Both the position numbers and the translations under genes were made by a program. The notes beneath the pieces were generated by a model. That model was not told the origin of the DNA, did no database searches, and was given only the letters and a program-made list of their open reading frames with translations. DNA of 64,000 nt from an uncultured Muribaculaceae bacterium (GTDB taxonomy: Bacteria; Bacteroidota; Bacteroidia; Bacteroidales; Muribaculaceae): assembly GCA_904501735.1 (NCBI GenBank), contig CAJGBY010000011.1, positions 8,359 through 72,358 of the forward strand. Direction: 5' to 3'. This document shows, one piece after another, positions 52,990 to 60,985 of this stretch. The stretch's first letter is position 1, and the number at the start of each line of letters is the position of its first letter.

Positions 52990-53507
52990 TGCACAAGTTC
53001 TTCAATGTCTTTACGCTTCTTTTCGGGAGCAGTGTGTCCTTCGGCTGGTTTGCCTACAGGAATAATCACAAGTGGTTCCCATTCTTCAGGAATATTGAGT
53101 GCATTGCGAAGCGTTGTAGGCTCGAAATTGCACACCCAACAAGTACCTAAACCCATATCGGTAGCCGCAAGGCAAATGTGTTCGGTGGTGATGGCAATGT
53201 CGATGTCGGTTGCATCGTAGTTGTCGTATTGACGGTGCCAAGCTTCGTTGCGATTGCCCAACACAATGATTGCTGCAGGCGCTTCTTTGATCCAATTACG
53301 GTCGTAGCTTTCGCACACCGCAGAAAGTTCGTTGCTGTCGGTAACGACAATGAATTTCCAAGGTTGACGATTGCATGCTGATGGAGCAAGACGCGCACAT
53401 TCAAGGATGTCGAGAATTTGTTGCTTATCGATAGGCTCTTGCGAATAGTGACGGCAAGAGTAGCGTTCGGCTGCTAAATGTTTGAAATTGTTGTTCATTT
53501 TCGGCAA
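52974..53507 (-). CDS. Nitroreductase-family flavoprotein
   Basis: A 177-residue FMN enzyme of the nitroreductase family. The FMN-phosphate motif is AERYSCRHYSQEPID near residue 13, followed by ARLAPSACNRQPWKFIVV. The middle has EAPAAIIVLGN and the C-terminal region GLGTCWVCNFEPTTLRNAL with LVIIPVGKPAE, all family hallmarks. It is the short, single-domain form. It may reduce quinones, nitro compounds or flavins; the substrate is not predictable. Its stop overlaps the lipoprotein gene by 16 bases. Confidence 0.94.
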   Translation of the reverse strand: MPKMNNNFKHLAAERYSCRHYSQEPIDKQQILDILECARLAPSACNRQPWKFIVVTDSNELSAVCESYDRNWIKEAPAAIIVLGNRNEAWHRQYDNYDATDIDIAITTEHICLAATDMGLGTCWVCNFEPTTLRNALNIPEEWEPLVIIPVGKPAEGHTAPEKKRKDIEELVQWGKF

Positions 53508-53512
53508 GATGA

Positions 53513-54463
53513 TTAGCTTATTTCTTCTTCGATTTCGTAGTGGTTGCGCTCAGGAGAGTTGCGAGTGATAAGTTCGCCAATAAATCCTGTGAGGAATAAT
53601 TGAGTTCCGAGAATCATCGCAGTGAGCGATAGATAGAAATAAGGCGAGTCGGTAACAAGAATGTAGTGGTTGCCCATGTACATGTTGTAGAGCTTAGTAG
53701 CGCCAACAACAATTACCGAGATAAGTCCAAGGAAGAATACCAAGCTACCAAGCAAACCAAAGAAGTGCATTGGCTTGATACCAAACTTAGTTTGGAACCA
53801 AAGAGTAGCAAGGTCAAGGTATCCATTAACGAAACGGTTAAGACCGAATTTAGTAACACCATATTTGCGAGCTTGGTGTTGCACCACCTTTTCACCTATT
53901 TTCTTGAAACCAGCTGCTTTGGCAAGGAATGGAATGTAACGGTGCATGTCGCCATACACTTCGATGTGCTTCACAACCTTCTTGCGATAGGCTTTCAATC
54001 CACAATTGAAGTCGTGCAAGTAGATACCGCTGACTGCGCGAGCTGTGGCGTTGAAAAGTTTGGTAGGGATAGTCTTTGAAAGTGGGTCGTAGCGTTTCTT
54101 CTTCCAACCACTCACGAGGTCATATCCCTCTTGTGTAATCATGCGATACAATTCTGGTATTTCGTCGGGACTGTCTTGCAAGTCGGCGTCCATAGTGATA
54201 ACGACATCGCCTTGAGCTCGTTGGAAACCAGTGTTAAGAGCAGGCGATTTGCCATAATTGCGACGGAAGCACACACCCTTTACGCAATCGTTATTAGTTT
54301 GTAATTCCTTGATTACATCCCATGATTCGTCGGTACTACCGTCGTTGATAAACAAAATTTCGTAAGTGAAATTATTGTCTTTCATTACGCGTTCAATCCA
54401 CGCTGAAAGTTCAGGCAATGATTCAGCCTCGTTGTATAATGGAACAATTACCGAAATATCCAT
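53513..54463 (-). CDS. GtrB/DPM-like family 2 glycosyltransferase
   Basis: A 316-residue enzyme that probably transfers a sugar to a polyprenyl phosphate. The GT-A domain has ISVIVPLYNEAESLPELSAW, ILFINDGSTDESWDVIKEL and the DXD motif VVITMDADLQDSPDEIPEL. It then has two C-terminal membrane spans (MHFFGLLGSLVFFLGLISVI and LSLTAMILGTQLFLTGFIGE) and a Glu-rich tail (EIEEEIS). This layout matches GtrB/ArnC/DPM enzymes. It follows a DUF4199 membrane gene by 42 bases, a common Bacteroidota pairing as I recall. Confidence 0.94.
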   Translation of the reverse strand: MDISVIVPLYNEAESLPELSAWIERVMKDNNFTYEILFINDGSTDESWDVIKELQTNNDCVKGVCFRRNYGKSPALNTGFQRAQGDVVITMDADLQDSPDEIPELYRMITQEGYDLVSGWKKKRYDPLSKTIPTKLFNATARAVSGIYLHDFNCGLKAYRKKVVKHIEVYGDMHRYIPFLAKAAGFKKIGEKVVQHQARKYGVTKFGLNRFVNGYLDLATLWFQTKFGIKPMHFFGLLGSLVFFLGLISVIVVGATKLYNMYMGNHYILVTDSPYFYLSLTAMILGTQLFLTGFIGELITRNSPERNHYEIEEEIS

Positions 54464-54505
54464 ATTATATAGAATTATTTGAAGTTTTTTTATTCAGAGT
54501 TGTTA

Positions 54506-55033
54506 TTAAATTTTGCGCTTAAGAAGTCGCACTATAGGAGTGAGTATTAGCGACATAAATATGCCCAACGATAGCGACGACCATAGCATTTGTAATGTGA
54601 AATAGATAGGCGAAGGCAATTCGTTGTTCTCGATAGTTGCGCGCAATGCCTTAGTGAAAGCAAGATCTTTGGTTTCGGGTACACTTTCGTAAAGAATAAG
54701 AGCTTCCTTGGCTTGTGTAACGATGAATCCAGGTAGAACGTATTCCAACCAGAAATAAGCGACAAAAGCCCAAATCAAACCGCCAAAAATGAATGTCGAT
54801 GAGCCAAATGTCCACACCGAAATGAAATTAGAAGTTTCGATGTGAGATGTGTGGTAACGGTACATCAATGAAGCCATCACGATAGGCGTTCCAGCAAACA
54901 AAGCAAGTCCCACCATGCTCAATAGAGGTGAACTTGTGCTGTAAACGAACGATAGGAATGTGGCAACAAGATAAATACCGAAAAAAACACCAGTTTCGGC
55001 ACTGCATTTTAAAACCGATTTTTCTTTGTCCAT
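54506..55033 (-). CDS. DUF4199-family membrane protein
   Basis: A 175-residue inner-membrane protein with about four hydrophobic spans: GVFFGIYLVATFLSFVYST, LSMVGLALFAGTPIVMASLM, FGGLIWAFVAYFWLEYV and a C-terminal one (MLWSSLSLGIFMSLILTPIV) before a basic RLLKRKI tail. The start is the ATG at 55033. An in-frame TTG at 55057 overlaps the promoter -7 box and cannot be used from it. It heads the leftward operon with the glycosyltransferase, nitroreductase and two small envelope genes. Function unknown. Confidence 0.85.
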   Translation of the reverse strand: MDKEKSVLKCSAETGVFFGIYLVATFLSFVYSTSSPLLSMVGLALFAGTPIVMASLMYRYHTSHIETSNFISVWTFGSSTFIFGGLIWAFVAYFWLEYVLPGFIVTQAKEALILYESVPETKDLAFTKALRATIENNELPSPIYFTLQMLWSSLSLGIFMSLILTPIVRLLKRKI

Positions 55034-55054
55034 AGTATCCCAATTAATATCTTG

Positions 55055-55062
55055 CAAAGATA
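55055..55062 (-). promoter_or_regulatory. Promoter -7 box of the DUF4199 operon
   Basis: TATCTTTG on the minus strand, 21 bases upstream of the ATG at 55033. It decides the start codon of that gene. Confidence 0.6.
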
Positions 55063-55109
55063 CAATAAAAACTCAAAAAAACGGCTAATCGTCTTGTATT
55101 TACACTTTT

Positions 55110-55481
55110 TTAAAAGAAAATATTGCGTCCTATCCACCACAAAATGAGCAGAACGAGGTAGGTGAGTATTGTAATGCGATGTTGAACATACTTGCGCCAT
55201 CGCACAGCTAATGGCGAAGTGAAGAATGTGGTGTAGGCTACAAGTGCGAGATATGGTATTGAAAGGATAGAAAAAGGATTGTAGTGAAAAGCTTCTACTA
55301 TGTGTCCGTGAAGGAAGGCGTGTAGGGCTCGTTGATTGCCACACGCAGCGCAGTCCCAACCTGTGAGCACCTTGAAGATGCACTTTGGCATCCACTTGGC
55401 TTCGGTGGGGCTAAAAAAATAATAAATGATACCGATGGCTATCGGTATCATTATGATTAAAAAAAGTTTTTTGTGTCTCAT
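55110..55481 (-). CDS. DUF2752-family membrane protein
   Basis: A 123-residue protein with three hydrophobic spans. The family signature between spans 1 and 2 is KCIFKVLTGWDCAACGNQRALHAFLHGH: a CxxCGxxR motif in which two cysteines and the arginine are kept. Start at the ATG at 55481 overlaps the stop of the CD225 gene by one base (TAATG), so translation is coupled. The cysteines may form a disulfide or metal site. Function unknown. Confidence 0.88.
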   Translation of the reverse strand: MRHKKLFLIIMIPIAIGIIYYFFSPTEAKWMPKCIFKVLTGWDCAACGNQRALHAFLHGHIVEAFHYNPFSILSIPYLALVAYTTFFTSPLAVRWRKYVQHRITILTYLVLLILWWIGRNIFF

Positions 55482-55744
55482 TATAGAGATGATAGACCTG
55501 CTGCAGCAAAACCAAGAACTAAGCAGAATACTACATAAAGAACTACACCAAGTACACCAGCTACAGCACCGATGATGCTCCATTTCTTTGCATCGTTAGC
55601 TGCTTCAATAGCTTCTTCTTGAAGACCTTGAGCCCAAAGAGCATCTACCTTACTTGCTTTTACGATGGCTACGATACCCAAAGGAATGCAGCAAAATACT
55701 GTAGAAAGAATGGCCCACACTAAATAATTGTCAGGTTTACGCAT
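55481..55744 (-). CDS. CD225/dispanin-family small membrane protein
   Basis: An 87-residue protein with two hydrophobic segments around a short amphipathic loop. The first (YLVWAILSTVFCCIPLGIVA) and the following IVKASKVDALWAQGLQEEAI match the CD225 domain of dispanins (interferon-induced transmembrane protein relatives). The second span is AVAGVLGVVLYVVFCLVLGF. Bacterial members have no firm function. It is paired with a DUF2752 gene by a one-base stop-start overlap. Confidence 0.9.
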   Translation of the reverse strand: MRKPDNYLVWAILSTVFCCIPLGIVAIVKASKVDALWAQGLQEEAIEAANDAKKWSIIGAVAGVLGVVLYVVFCLVLGFAAAGLSSL

Positions 55745-55779
55745 AATATTTGTATAAAATTAAATTATCAATTATAACG

Positions 55780-55808
55780 CAAAGTTAATGATATTTATTA
55801 GAAAACAA
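55780..55808 (-). promoter_or_regulatory. CD225/DUF2752 promoter
   Basis: Minus strand TAACTTTG (55780-55787) with TTG (55806-55808) 18 bases upstream. Confidence 0.6.
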
Positions 55809-55834
55809 GTGTTGCGTGGCGGAAAAATGTGTTC

Positions 55835-58800
55835 TTATTCGGCTGCTACAGCTATTTTCTTGGCTTTGGTAGTTTCGTGTACTCCGTCGGTAGAAATACC
55901 AGCTTTGTAGACATATATACCACGAGGAACGCGTCTTCCTGATTGGTCGGTCAAGTTCCAAGTGATAGGGAACGATGTGAACATATCGCTCTTACCACTT
56001 TCTTGAGTGCACCACACAAGTCGTCCCATAAGGTCGTAGACATATAGAGTGACAGTGATGAGCGCATCGGGACGATTATGCTTGATATAGAATTTAGCAT
56101 CGATCGAAGCAGGGTTGCCCACAGCATATACATCGTGCATTTCGGGTTGCATACCCTTCACAACATTGAAAGACAAAGTTTTCTCCGAAGAATTGTTGAA
56201 AGTGTCCCACACTTTGAGTCGAAGAGTGTGATTTCCTTCGCTTAAGTCGTTGAGTGCGTAGTATATAGAACCTTTGTTGCCAACCGATGTGAAATCGGGT
56301 GTGTAATAGGTTGAAATATCCGAATAGGTAGTCTTTCCGTCGAGAAGCAAAGTCATTTGGTGACCGATGCCACTGCTTGAAAGGTTGATACCATTTTCGT
56401 CGCTAATGTGAGCTATAACGAGAGGCGATTCGTTGATATTGTCGCCATCGGTAAATGCTTCAGAATTGAGCGTAAACACCTCAATGTTTGGACCTATGCT
56501 GTCGGTATCGGCCAAGTCATCGTAGCCATAAATGTAGAATTGTTCGTTGTTGCCATTTGCCTCGATACCATTGTCGCTACTTGCATATAAGTTGAGCATA
56601 GCAGGGGTGTAGTTGTCGTATTTAGATGGTGCTTCGATTTCGGAAGGGATAGCCACTGTAACAGTGAATTCGCCATTACGCACCGAATCCTTCGATACCG
56701 ATAGCTTGTTGGAACGATCGAGGAATGTGTAGACCTTGCCCTCGTCGCTACCAGCGCTATATCCATGAGTTGTGATTTCCTTCTCGATATCGTAGAGGGT
56801 AGGGATAACCGAGCCATTAAATTCGGTAGCCTTGTTGCCGTTGGCGTCGACGATAGAACCCTTTACAGTCATCGATTGGCGCGCCTTAAATACAGGCATA
56901 TCTTCGGCACAGAGAGCGTTGCCATTGATTGATTCCACTTTAATATCGTAGGTCGGGTAGGCCAATCGTAGAGTAGGGTCGCCCACAAGGAAATATTTTA
57001 GTTTGTTAGAGTTGCTTGGTAGAGCATTCTTACCGAGTCGAAGAATGTCGCCAATGCGATAGTGTTTGCCGTCTTTGTCCTTGGCAAACATAAAGTTAGC
57101 GATGTGCTTGTTGAGTGTGCCATTGTCGGTGATATACACTTGTCGAGCTGTAGTGATGAGTGCGATAGCGCCACCGCGAGGGTTGAGGAAAAGCGTTTCG
57201 CCACCAGTTTCTTCTGCTTTGTCGAGACGAGTGAATTCGCACGATGCAGTGAGCATGAGTGGATAGTGCTTCAAGTACATCGAATTGATGTCGTTGAAAG
57301 TGAGAAGTCCGTCGGCAGTCCAAGCATAGTTGCCCGAGTGTCCTATGTAGTTGAGGTAAAGTACCCCTTCGTTGAGAAGTTGGTACATCTTCTTGCGAGC
57401 TTGAGGGAATGCGCGTCCGGCACCAGAGTTTTCAAGTTCGAAAGCATCGAGATAGATGCGATTATAGACATAGCTTTCGCCACCATTAGCTTTGTGCCCT
57501 TTGATTACGGCGTCGGCTTGCTCCATGTGTACAGCATTGTTCATGTCGTCGGCAATGACCATGACATTGTTCTTCCAAGCGCCGAAATCTTGCTTTGTGG
57601 TGTAGGCATATAGCTTGTCGACCACATTTTTAGCTTCGGTAACATTCTTCACTGGCATACGACCCACGGCGATGCTCAAAGTTTCGGTGTGAAGCGATTT
57701 GCCCGAGCCATCTTCGAGAAATCCTAAGATGTCGTCGGTAGAGTAAGAATCGATTTCGCTTGAGCCATTGTCGGTTTGCCAAGTGAGCAACATAGGGTAT
57801 TTTAGCGCCTTGACGGTTGACGATAGCTTACGATTGTCGTAGGTGCCACGACCGAAAAGCAAGATGTAGCCCAATCGGTGTCCACTCTCGTCGGCACCAC
57901 GGTCGTAGAACATCTTCGCCATTTTGCGATAAGCCATAAAGTCGGGCGTACCCGAAGAAAATTCGTTGAACACTTTATCTTGTTCCACAACAAGCACTCG
58001 CATAGAATCGAGCATCAAGTGCAAGTCGGCGATGCGTTGAGCTTGTTGCTTGAACTGTGTAGGTGTGATGATAATCATATCGGGGGTAGGCTCGCTATGA
58101 ATACTTTGGTTGTTGATTCGTTCAACGAGAGTTACTGTAGGTGATACCCACGCAGTGTTTTTGACTGCATATCGGCGATGTCCGTTAACGATAGGCGAGA
58201 AGCGATAATCGTTGCCATTGAGTACACCTTTCATGATGACTGGAGCATGAGGTGTGGTAACATCGCACACAATCATTTTGTCGTCGACTGTGCCGTCGTT
58301 GATGCTAATAACATCGTCGCAAGATGCGTTGCGGTCGGTGTGGAAATTGGTAGGCAATATCTTTGCAGTGTAGTTCACTGTGATATAGTCGAGGTTGGCA
58401 AGTGTGAGTGTTCCAGTAGAGGCGAAATTTATCTTGAAACGGAGGTCGTCGTTGACCAACGCTACGGTCTTGACAGTCTTGGCAATGTTGAGCAAAGTAC
58501 TACCACTGGAAGCGATAGGATCAATGTCGTCGTTAGGAGAATACTCAAGCGCTTCACCATTGGCAGCGAATGAAAGTTTGCTTAGGCCCGACGATTTGGC
58601 AGCGAATGCTGTGAGAATCTTCACAGGAGTGTTGTCGACATATCCAGGCAGATTGATTTCAAATTCGCGAGAAGATGTGAAACGGAAATCCTCACCAAGC
58701 AAAAGATTGCCCGATTCGATGGGCGAAACCAATTCTTTTTCGTGGATATTGATAGCAGTATATGTAGTGATTACATTTCTTGCTTCGCGAGGTGTAGCAT

Positions 58801-59260
58801 CAACTTCCGACATGGTAAGTTGCTCTATATCATCACGGTCGGTAACAAAATAATAGGCCTCGGTAGCATAAGGGTGTTGATATTGAATATAGTCGAGCAT
58901 GTTGTCGGCACCCCAAGTAGTAACCCCTTGAGCATAGAAGTGGATGTATCCGTTGTGATTGATTACTGGCACTTGAACGAGGTCGTCGATTTGCTTCTCG
59001 TCGAGAGTGAGCGAGATAGGTGCGCCACCGTAGCCAAACACCTTCACCTTGTTGCTGTTGCCAAAGCCCCAGTCTTTGATTTCGGCAGGTGTGATAGACT
59101 GAAATCCAGTGCCACTCACCTTCACTTTCACCCAATTTCCTTTAGCAAGTACCGATTCGGTCGCATAGCTATCGGCCGAAAGAGCATGAGCATTGATTGA
59201 TGCACAAAGTGCAATGATTAATGCGATTGATAGTTGATATGTAGTTTTAAAAATGTTCAT
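55835..59260 (-). CDS. porU: Type IX secretion system sortase PorU
   Basis: PorU is a surface gingipain-like protease that removes the C-terminal sorting domain of type IX cargo and attaches it to anionic LPS. The 1141-residue protein has a signal peptide, an N-terminal beta-domain to about residue 390, and the C25 peptidase domain (about 395-740). The histidine is H641 in NYIGHSGNYAW and the cysteine C674 in LTASCEFTRLD. The C-terminal beta-domain ends with VYDLMGRLVWCTQE, a sorting-domain-like fold retained in PorU. It is a monocistronic leftward gene, divergent from the CTP synthase-like gene. The other PorTLMN components are outside the window. Confidence 0.93.
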   Translation of the reverse strand: MNIFKTTYQLSIALIIALCASINAHALSADSYATESVLAKGNWVKVKVSGTGFQSITPAEIKDWGFGNSNKVKVFGYGGAPISLTLDEKQIDDLVQVPVINHNGYIHFYAQGVTTWGADNMLDYIQYQHPYATEAYYFVTDRDDIEQLTMSEVDATPREARNVITTYTAINIHEKELVSPIESGNLLLGEDFRFTSSREFEINLPGYVDNTPVKILTAFAAKSSGLSKLSFAANGEALEYSPNDDIDPIASSGSTLLNIAKTVKTVALVNDDLRFKINFASTGTLTLANLDYITVNYTAKILPTNFHTDRNASCDDVISINDGTVDDKMIVCDVTTPHAPVIMKGVLNGNDYRFSPIVNGHRRYAVKNTAWVSPTVTLVERINNQSIHSEPTPDMIIITPTQFKQQAQRIADLHLMLDSMRVLVVEQDKVFNEFSSGTPDFMAYRKMAKMFYDRGADESGHRLGYILLFGRGTYDNRKLSSTVKALKYPMLLTWQTDNGSSEIDSYSTDDILGFLEDGSGKSLHTETLSIAVGRMPVKNVTEAKNVVDKLYAYTTKQDFGAWKNNVMVIADDMNNAVHMEQADAVIKGHKANGGESYVYNRIYLDAFELENSGAGRAFPQARKKMYQLLNEGVLYLNYIGHSGNYAWTADGLLTFNDINSMYLKHYPLMLTASCEFTRLDKAEETGGETLFLNPRGGAIALITTARQVYITDNGTLNKHIANFMFAKDKDGKHYRIGDILRLGKNALPSNSNKLKYFLVGDPTLRLAYPTYDIKVESINGNALCAEDMPVFKARQSMTVKGSIVDANGNKATEFNGSVIPTLYDIEKEITTHGYSAGSDEGKVYTFLDRSNKLSVSKDSVRNGEFTVTVAIPSEIEAPSKYDNYTPAMLNLYASSDNGIEANGNNEQFYIYGYDDLADTDSIGPNIEVFTLNSEAFTDGDNINESPLVIAHISDENGINLSSSGIGHQMTLLLDGKTTYSDISTYYTPDFTSVGNKGSIYYALNDLSEGNHTLRLKVWDTFNNSSEKTLSFNVVKGMQPEMHDVYAVGNPASIDAKFYIKHNRPDALITVTLYVYDLMGRLVWCTQESGKSDMFTSFPITWNLTDQSGRRVPRGIYVYKAGISTDGVHETTKAKKIAVAAE

Positions 59261-59418
59261 AGTTTGTTATAATACACACGATTATTAACTATAAACGAAA
59301 AGTAACGGGATTTATTATAAATAAATAGCTCGAAAATTATTAATTGTGTTTAAGAATGCAAATATCATAGGAATATTAGGTGAATAATTGGTTAATATGT
59401 GGATATTTGCGCGCGAAA

Positions 59419-59451
59419 TTTGTTGAATGCGGGGAATAATTGCTAAATTTG
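59419..59451 (+). promoter_or_regulatory. Promoter of the CTP synthase-like gene
   Basis: TTTG (59419-59422), 21-base spacer, TAAATTTG (59444-59451), 31 bases upstream of the ATG at 59483. Confidence 0.7.
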
Positions 59452-59482
59452 CACTTTATATTGTTTGAAAAGTTGCTTTGAG

Positions 59483-60952
59483 ATGGAACCGAAGTATATA
59501 TTCGTGATTGGAGAGGCAGTAACATCAACCCATAGAGCGGTGGTTGCAGCTTCGTTGGCGCGAGTACTCCTATCGCGAGGGCTTAAGGTTAATATGCTGA
59601 AGTGTGTGCCTTGTCTCAATAGCGATTTTGAAACAATAAGCAACAACAGCGAAGAACTGTTTGTAACCCATGACGGCAGTGTGTGCGATTTTGCGTTAGG
59701 CTACTACGAACGCTTCACCGATGTGAAAATGAGCGGTAGCAACTGCATCACAACAGGGCGAATCATTCAGAATGTGATGAGCCGTGAACGCCGAGGAGAG
59801 TATGTTGGCGAAAGGGTGCAAATAGTGCCACACGCAACCGATGAGGTGAGACGATGTGTTGAGGCTCAAGGCGCAGGAAATGACTTCGTTGTGGTTGAAA
59901 TAGGTGGTTCGTTGAACAATATGGAAACAATTCCGTGGGTCGAGGCAATAAAGCAACTCAAAGAAGAGCGAGAAGAAGATTGCGCGATAGTGAACATTGT
60001 GAACGCCGACGAACCGAGTGCCGATGAGGTGTTGCCTTGCGATGTAGTCGTAGAAACAGACAATGCCGAAGAAGCCTTGATATATGTAATGCCACTGCAG
60101 CTCATTGAACAGCAGATAGATGAACAAGTGCTGTGGGCTATAGGACTACACGATGTGCGAAAAGCAGACTTGAGCGAATGGCGCACGATGTTGGAACGAA
60201 TGCACAGTGTGGACAGTGTGGTGAGCATAGGCATAGTGGGCGAGAATGCCGAGAGCGAACTTGCCTATAGATCGTTGAAAGAGTCGTTACTCATGTCTGG
60301 AGCGCGTAATGGCGTGAAAGTGGAGCTAAAACTGTTGAGAGCCGACCAAATCAACGATGGCAGTGTGGAAGTTTTGATGAGCGATGTCGATGGTGTGGTG
60401 ATAGCATCGGGGACAGGCTCACGAGGACTTGAAGGCCGAATAGCTGCGGTGAAATGGTGCCGCGAAAATGATGTGCCAACACTTGCCATAGGTTTGGGTA
60501 TGCACTCGTTGGTAATAGAGTATGCTCGTAATGTGCTTGGGCTAAGAGAAGCCAATAGCACCGAGGCCGACGCAAGAACGGCACATAATGTGATAGACTT
60601 GATGACCGACCAAAAGGCCTATTCGGGAATGGGCGGAGCGATGCGCATGGGAGTGTATCGATGTGAACTTGCCGAGGGGTCGCGAGTAGCCGATATGTGT
60701 GGCTCTATGGTGTTGAATGAGCGTCATTATCATAGAGGCGAATTGAACAACCTCTATGTAGAGCAACTGAAAGAAGCCGGTTTGCGATGCTCGGGGGTTA
60801 ACCCAACGACACGATTGGTGGAAGTGGTGGAAATAGCTGCCCACAAGTTGATGGTGGGAGTGCAATTCCAACCAGAATATAACAATAGTGCGTTACAGCC
60901 TAATGAATTGATAATGGGGTTTGTGCGCCAAGTGAAAGAAGAAATAAAATAA
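59483..60952 (+). CDS. CTP synthase-like protein lacking catalytic residues (PyrG pseudoenzyme)
   Basis: A 489-residue protein that aligns along its length with PyrG (about 540 aa), from KYIFVIGEAVTST through LGYYERFTDVKMSG and TTGRIIQNVMSRERRGEYVG, then VVVEIGG and the glutaminase half. Key residues are gone. The P-loop GGVVSSLGKG is replaced by GEAVTSTHRA. The magnesium aspartate (E. coli D72) is Ala71; the glutamate is kept as E139. The glutaminase cysteine (GICLGMQ) is Gly337 (AIGLGMH). The triad histidine is Gln463 (QFQPEY) with E465 kept. About 50 residues at the UTP-site/oligomer region (KTKPTQHS) are missing. The frame is intact and has a promoter and codon use like its neighbours, so it is probably made. 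It sits 33 bases before yidC, where as I recall Bacteroidota usually have pyrG. Confidence 0.88.
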   Translation: MEPKYIFVIGEAVTSTHRAVVAASLARVLLSRGLKVNMLKCVPCLNSDFETISNNSEELFVTHDGSVCDFALGYYERFTDVKMSGSNCITTGRIIQNVMSRERRGEYVGERVQIVPHATDEVRRCVEAQGAGNDFVVVEIGGSLNNMETIPWVEAIKQLKEEREEDCAIVNIVNADEPSADEVLPCDVVVETDNAEEALIYVMPLQLIEQQIDEQVLWAIGLHDVRKADLSEWRTMLERMHSVDSVVSIGIVGENAESELAYRSLKESLLMSGARNGVKVELKLLRADQINDGSVEVLMSDVDGVVIASGTGSRGLEGRIAAVKWCRENDVPTLAIGLGMHSLVIEYARNVLGLREANSTEADARTAHNVIDLMTDQKAYSGMGGAMRMGVYRCELAEGSRVADMCGSMVLNERHYHRGELNNLYVEQLKEAGLRCSGVNPTTRLVEVVEIAAHKLMVGVQFQPEYNNSALQPNELIMGFVRQVKEEIK

Positions 60953-60985
60953 TAGTAACATAATAAAAAAAGAAGATTCCAGAAG

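Noticed and set aside
55034..55057. TTG start for the DUF4199 protein
   Set aside because: The codon overlaps the promoter -7 box, so the transcript would not include it.
59483..60952. Ordinary CTP synthase
   Set aside because: The P-loop, a magnesium ligand and two of three glutaminase triad residues are absent.
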